DNA from: Pedobacter sp. FW305-3-2-15-E-R2A2 | GTDB lineage: Bacteria; Bacteroidota; Bacteroidia; Sphingobacteriales; Sphingobacteriaceae | Assembly (NCBI RefSeq): GCF_038446955.1 | Contig: NZ_CP151803.1 | Span: 5,332,001 to 5,396,000, forward strand | Direction of reading: 5' to 3' | Length of the DNA: 64,000 bases | Shown: in pieces, positions 62,498-64,000 of the stretch | Numbering within the stretch: the stretch's first letter is position 1 | Layout: each line of letters begins with the position of its first letter | Made by a program: the position numbers and the translations under genes | The notes under the pieces: model-generated | Databases searched by the model: none | The model's input: only the letters and a program-made list of their open reading frames with translations | What the model was told of the DNA's origin: nothing

Positions 62498-64000
62498 TTA
62501 TTTGTATATATTTCCAAACACATCCCGAATTTTAACACCTGCTTCCTTAGCATGCTGCAATACTTCCTTAGAAATCTGTCCTGCTTGTTGTGGAACTTCG
62601 AGTATCATTTCCCCAGCAAGTTCCTTTCCTCCTTTAGCGATTGCATCACCATTTCTGGCAGTTTCCCTTATAGCCGTACCCGGAGAATATTTTGAAACCA
62701 TTTCATCTATATATTTTTTTGCCGTGTCTTCGCTAACTTTTGTCAACTGAGTGAATTTCCTTGAAACGATCTCTTTACCCGGGATGTAACTGTCTAACCT
62801 TTTCCCTGATTCGAGTACTACTTCATTAAAACCGCCCATACGTTTATAAAACTGCTCACGTATAAAATTAAAGTAATTACCCTTAGCCATTCTCGCAAGC
62901 CAATCTGGTAAATGCTTAATCTGACTTAAACAAGGTCTGGCATTATGCACCAGCCAGGCCAGGATCCCAACAAAGTAAGTATGCCAGCCCTCTACTTCAA
63001 AGTTAAAAACTTTCCGCTTTTCGTATAGGAAATTCTGCGCTTTTACCCCTTGCCAATCCCCCTCCTTATTCCTCAACTCATCAGCCTCCGTTAAATCAGC
63101 CGCAACTTTCCAGCCCTCTTTCGTAAAGAAGGGATGCTCCGCAGTGGTTTCAATCGTTTCTCCTTCCAGGATCACTTCTACTGTTGCATCTACTTCACGC
63201 TCCATTGTTGAAGTAACGGTTTTCAGGGCCACTGCTCCGGTTTCTTCTTCAAAAGCCCAGACTTCATCTCCGACCTCAATATCTTCAATATTCTTGCTCC
63301 CTCCTGCCGTATGGACAATTGTGCCCGCTGGAAAACAGGCAAAGACACAAACTTTCATCGTCGCCTTCGCGATGTCATCCACATGTTTTGCAACGCCTTT
63401 TGCCAATGCTTTGGCTCCGGCTTTCGTCAGCACTTTTCCGGCAGCTTTTAAGGATGCTTTTGCTGCGGCCTTGATTCCGACCTTCGCTCCGCTCTTTAAT
63501 GCCGTAGAAGCAGCTGTAGTCGCTCCAAAACTGACCAGACCAGCCACATCCATCGCCAGGAAACCGACATTAGCCAATGCCATCCACCCATTTCCTTTCG
63601 CCGTTTCCCGAACGATACCAATGATACTTCCTACGACAGGGATCAGTTCCGCAGTATCCCACCATCCCCATCCTTCATCTTCCGGTTCTTCACTGTTTTC
63701 ATCCACCATCTTTTCAAGATCTTCCGGACTTACCGGAATCTGGCCGCTGGTCATGAACTCAATCTTTCCACCTACACTGCAAGGTAGTTTAGATTTAAAA
63801 AGCAGGGTTTCCTGCCCCTTGATCTTCACTTTATACGTGTCCGTCCAATCTATTGGTGCAGGCATACAAGCAGATCCCGTCACGCTACACACCCCGAAGG
63901 ATGGAATATTAGCAATGGGAATCTTATCCGACTTAATACAAGCCTTACATCCGTTTATTTTTACATTCTGATTGGCCAGCCCCAGGAAATAATTCGGGGC
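62498..64000 (-). CDS. Polymorphic toxin with PAAR-like (DUF4280), Hint and nuclease-like domains (5' end beyond window)
   Basis: The frame is open to base 64000, so the N-terminus is missing; 500 residues are visible. Visible residues 1-90 are a PAAR-like DUF4280 region (segments NQNVKINGCKACIKSDKIP and ANIPSFGVCSVTG), typical of type VI secretion cargo. An Ala/Lys-rich helical linker (about 155-215) with two hydrophobic stretches follows, then a Hint domain (about 222-355): CFPAGTIVHTAGG, TAEHPFFTKEGW and GWHTYFVGILAWLVHNA with the terminal Asn. The C-terminal 145 residues have NEVVLESGKRLDSYI and EIVSRK, compatible with a PD-(D/E)xK nuclease fold. Hint autoprocessing would release this part. 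Confidence 0.8.
   Translation of the reverse strand, partial: APNYFLGLANQNVKINGCKACIKSDKIPIANIPSFGVCSVTGSACMPAPIDWTDTYKVKIKGQETLLFKSKLPCSVGGKIEFMTSGQIPVSPEDLEKMVDENSEEPEDEGWGWWDTAELIPVVGSIIGIVRETAKGNGWMALANVGFLAMDVAGLVSFGATTAASTALKSGAKVGIKAAAKASLKAAGKVLTKAGAKALAKGVAKHVDDIAKATMKVCVFACFPAGTIVHTAGGSKNIEDIEVGDEVWAFEEETGAVALKTVTSTMEREVDATVEVILEGETIETTAEHPFFTKEGWKVAADLTEADELRNKEGDWQGVKAQNFLYEKRKVFNFEVEGWHTYFVGILAWLVHNARPCLSQIKHLPDWLARMAKGNYFNFIREQFYKRMGGFNEVVLESGKRLDSYIPGKEIVSRKFTQLTKVSEDTAKKYIDEMVSKYSPGTAIRETARNGDAIAKGGKELAGEMILEVPQQAGQISKEVLQHAKEAGVKIRDVFGNIYK

Noticed and set aside
1..64000. CRISPR arrays, rRNA genes
   Set aside because: No regularly spaced repeat series and no rRNA-like sequence were found.

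Overview
The window looks like a chromosomal segment of a Bacteroidota bacterium, most likely Sphingobacteriaceae (Pedobacter-like). The evidence is two SusC/SusD pairs, an ECF sigma/FecR pair, a TTG-N19-TAnnTTTG promoter, a DUF6266 gene, and a DUF3822-rsmD-coaD run. This placement rests on gene families and order; no 16S gene is present.

Bases 1 to about 24,660 (possibly to 25,640) are a phage-tail element. A divergent S24-type repressor and a second XRE regulator (plus strand) face a long minus-strand block. The block runs: small regulators, a replication-initiator-like protein, unknown small genes, tail terminator candidate, major tail tube protein, tail assembly chaperone with a -1 frame extension, 1448-aa tape measure, then three tail-tip cassettes. 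Each cassette starts with a paralogous Dit-like protein followed by different putative surface-polysaccharide-acting or adhesive proteins (fibronectin-rich fibre, CE4-type deacetylase, 1628-aa glycoside-hydrolase-like protein). No terminase, portal, capsid, integrase or sheath gene is visible, so a flexible-tail bacteriocin (F-type tailocin-like) is a serious possibility; the element runs off the left edge. Two gaps in it carry the same palindrome-plus-box arrangement with identical 31-bp spacing, suggesting a shared late-gene switch.

Bases 24,671-39,016 hold a secreted deacetylase directly behind the regulators, an Rdx-family protein, and a five-gene minus-strand operon (APC permease, glutamine-synthetase-like ligase, Fe-alcohol dehydrogenase, C26 hydrolase, aldehyde dehydrogenase). 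That set fits a gamma-glutamylated amino-alcohol (e.g. ethanolamine) degradation route. A SusC/SusD system with its own FecR and ECF sigma factor follows.

Bases 39,314-53,009 hold a Dabb protein, thioredoxin, GT39-like glycosyltransferase, GtrA protein, a lipoprotein, a DUF6266 gene, then a second SusC/SusD locus with a GH130 phosphorylase, a sodium symporter and a divergent AraC regulator.

Bases 53,091-59,186 are mostly housekeeping: helix-bundle membrane protein, RecD-like helicase, DUF3822, rsmD, coaD, NUDIX, pyrE and an SRPBCC protein. An intact IS256-family element (59,241-60,575) with 37-bp inverted repeats and an 8-bp target duplication sits in the T-tract of the terminator behind pyrE.

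Bases 60,594-64,000 are a polymorphic-toxin locus: a PAAR-like (DUF4280)-Hint-nuclease-like toxin whose N-terminus lies beyond the right edge, followed by two partly identical putative immunity genes and a small unknown gene.
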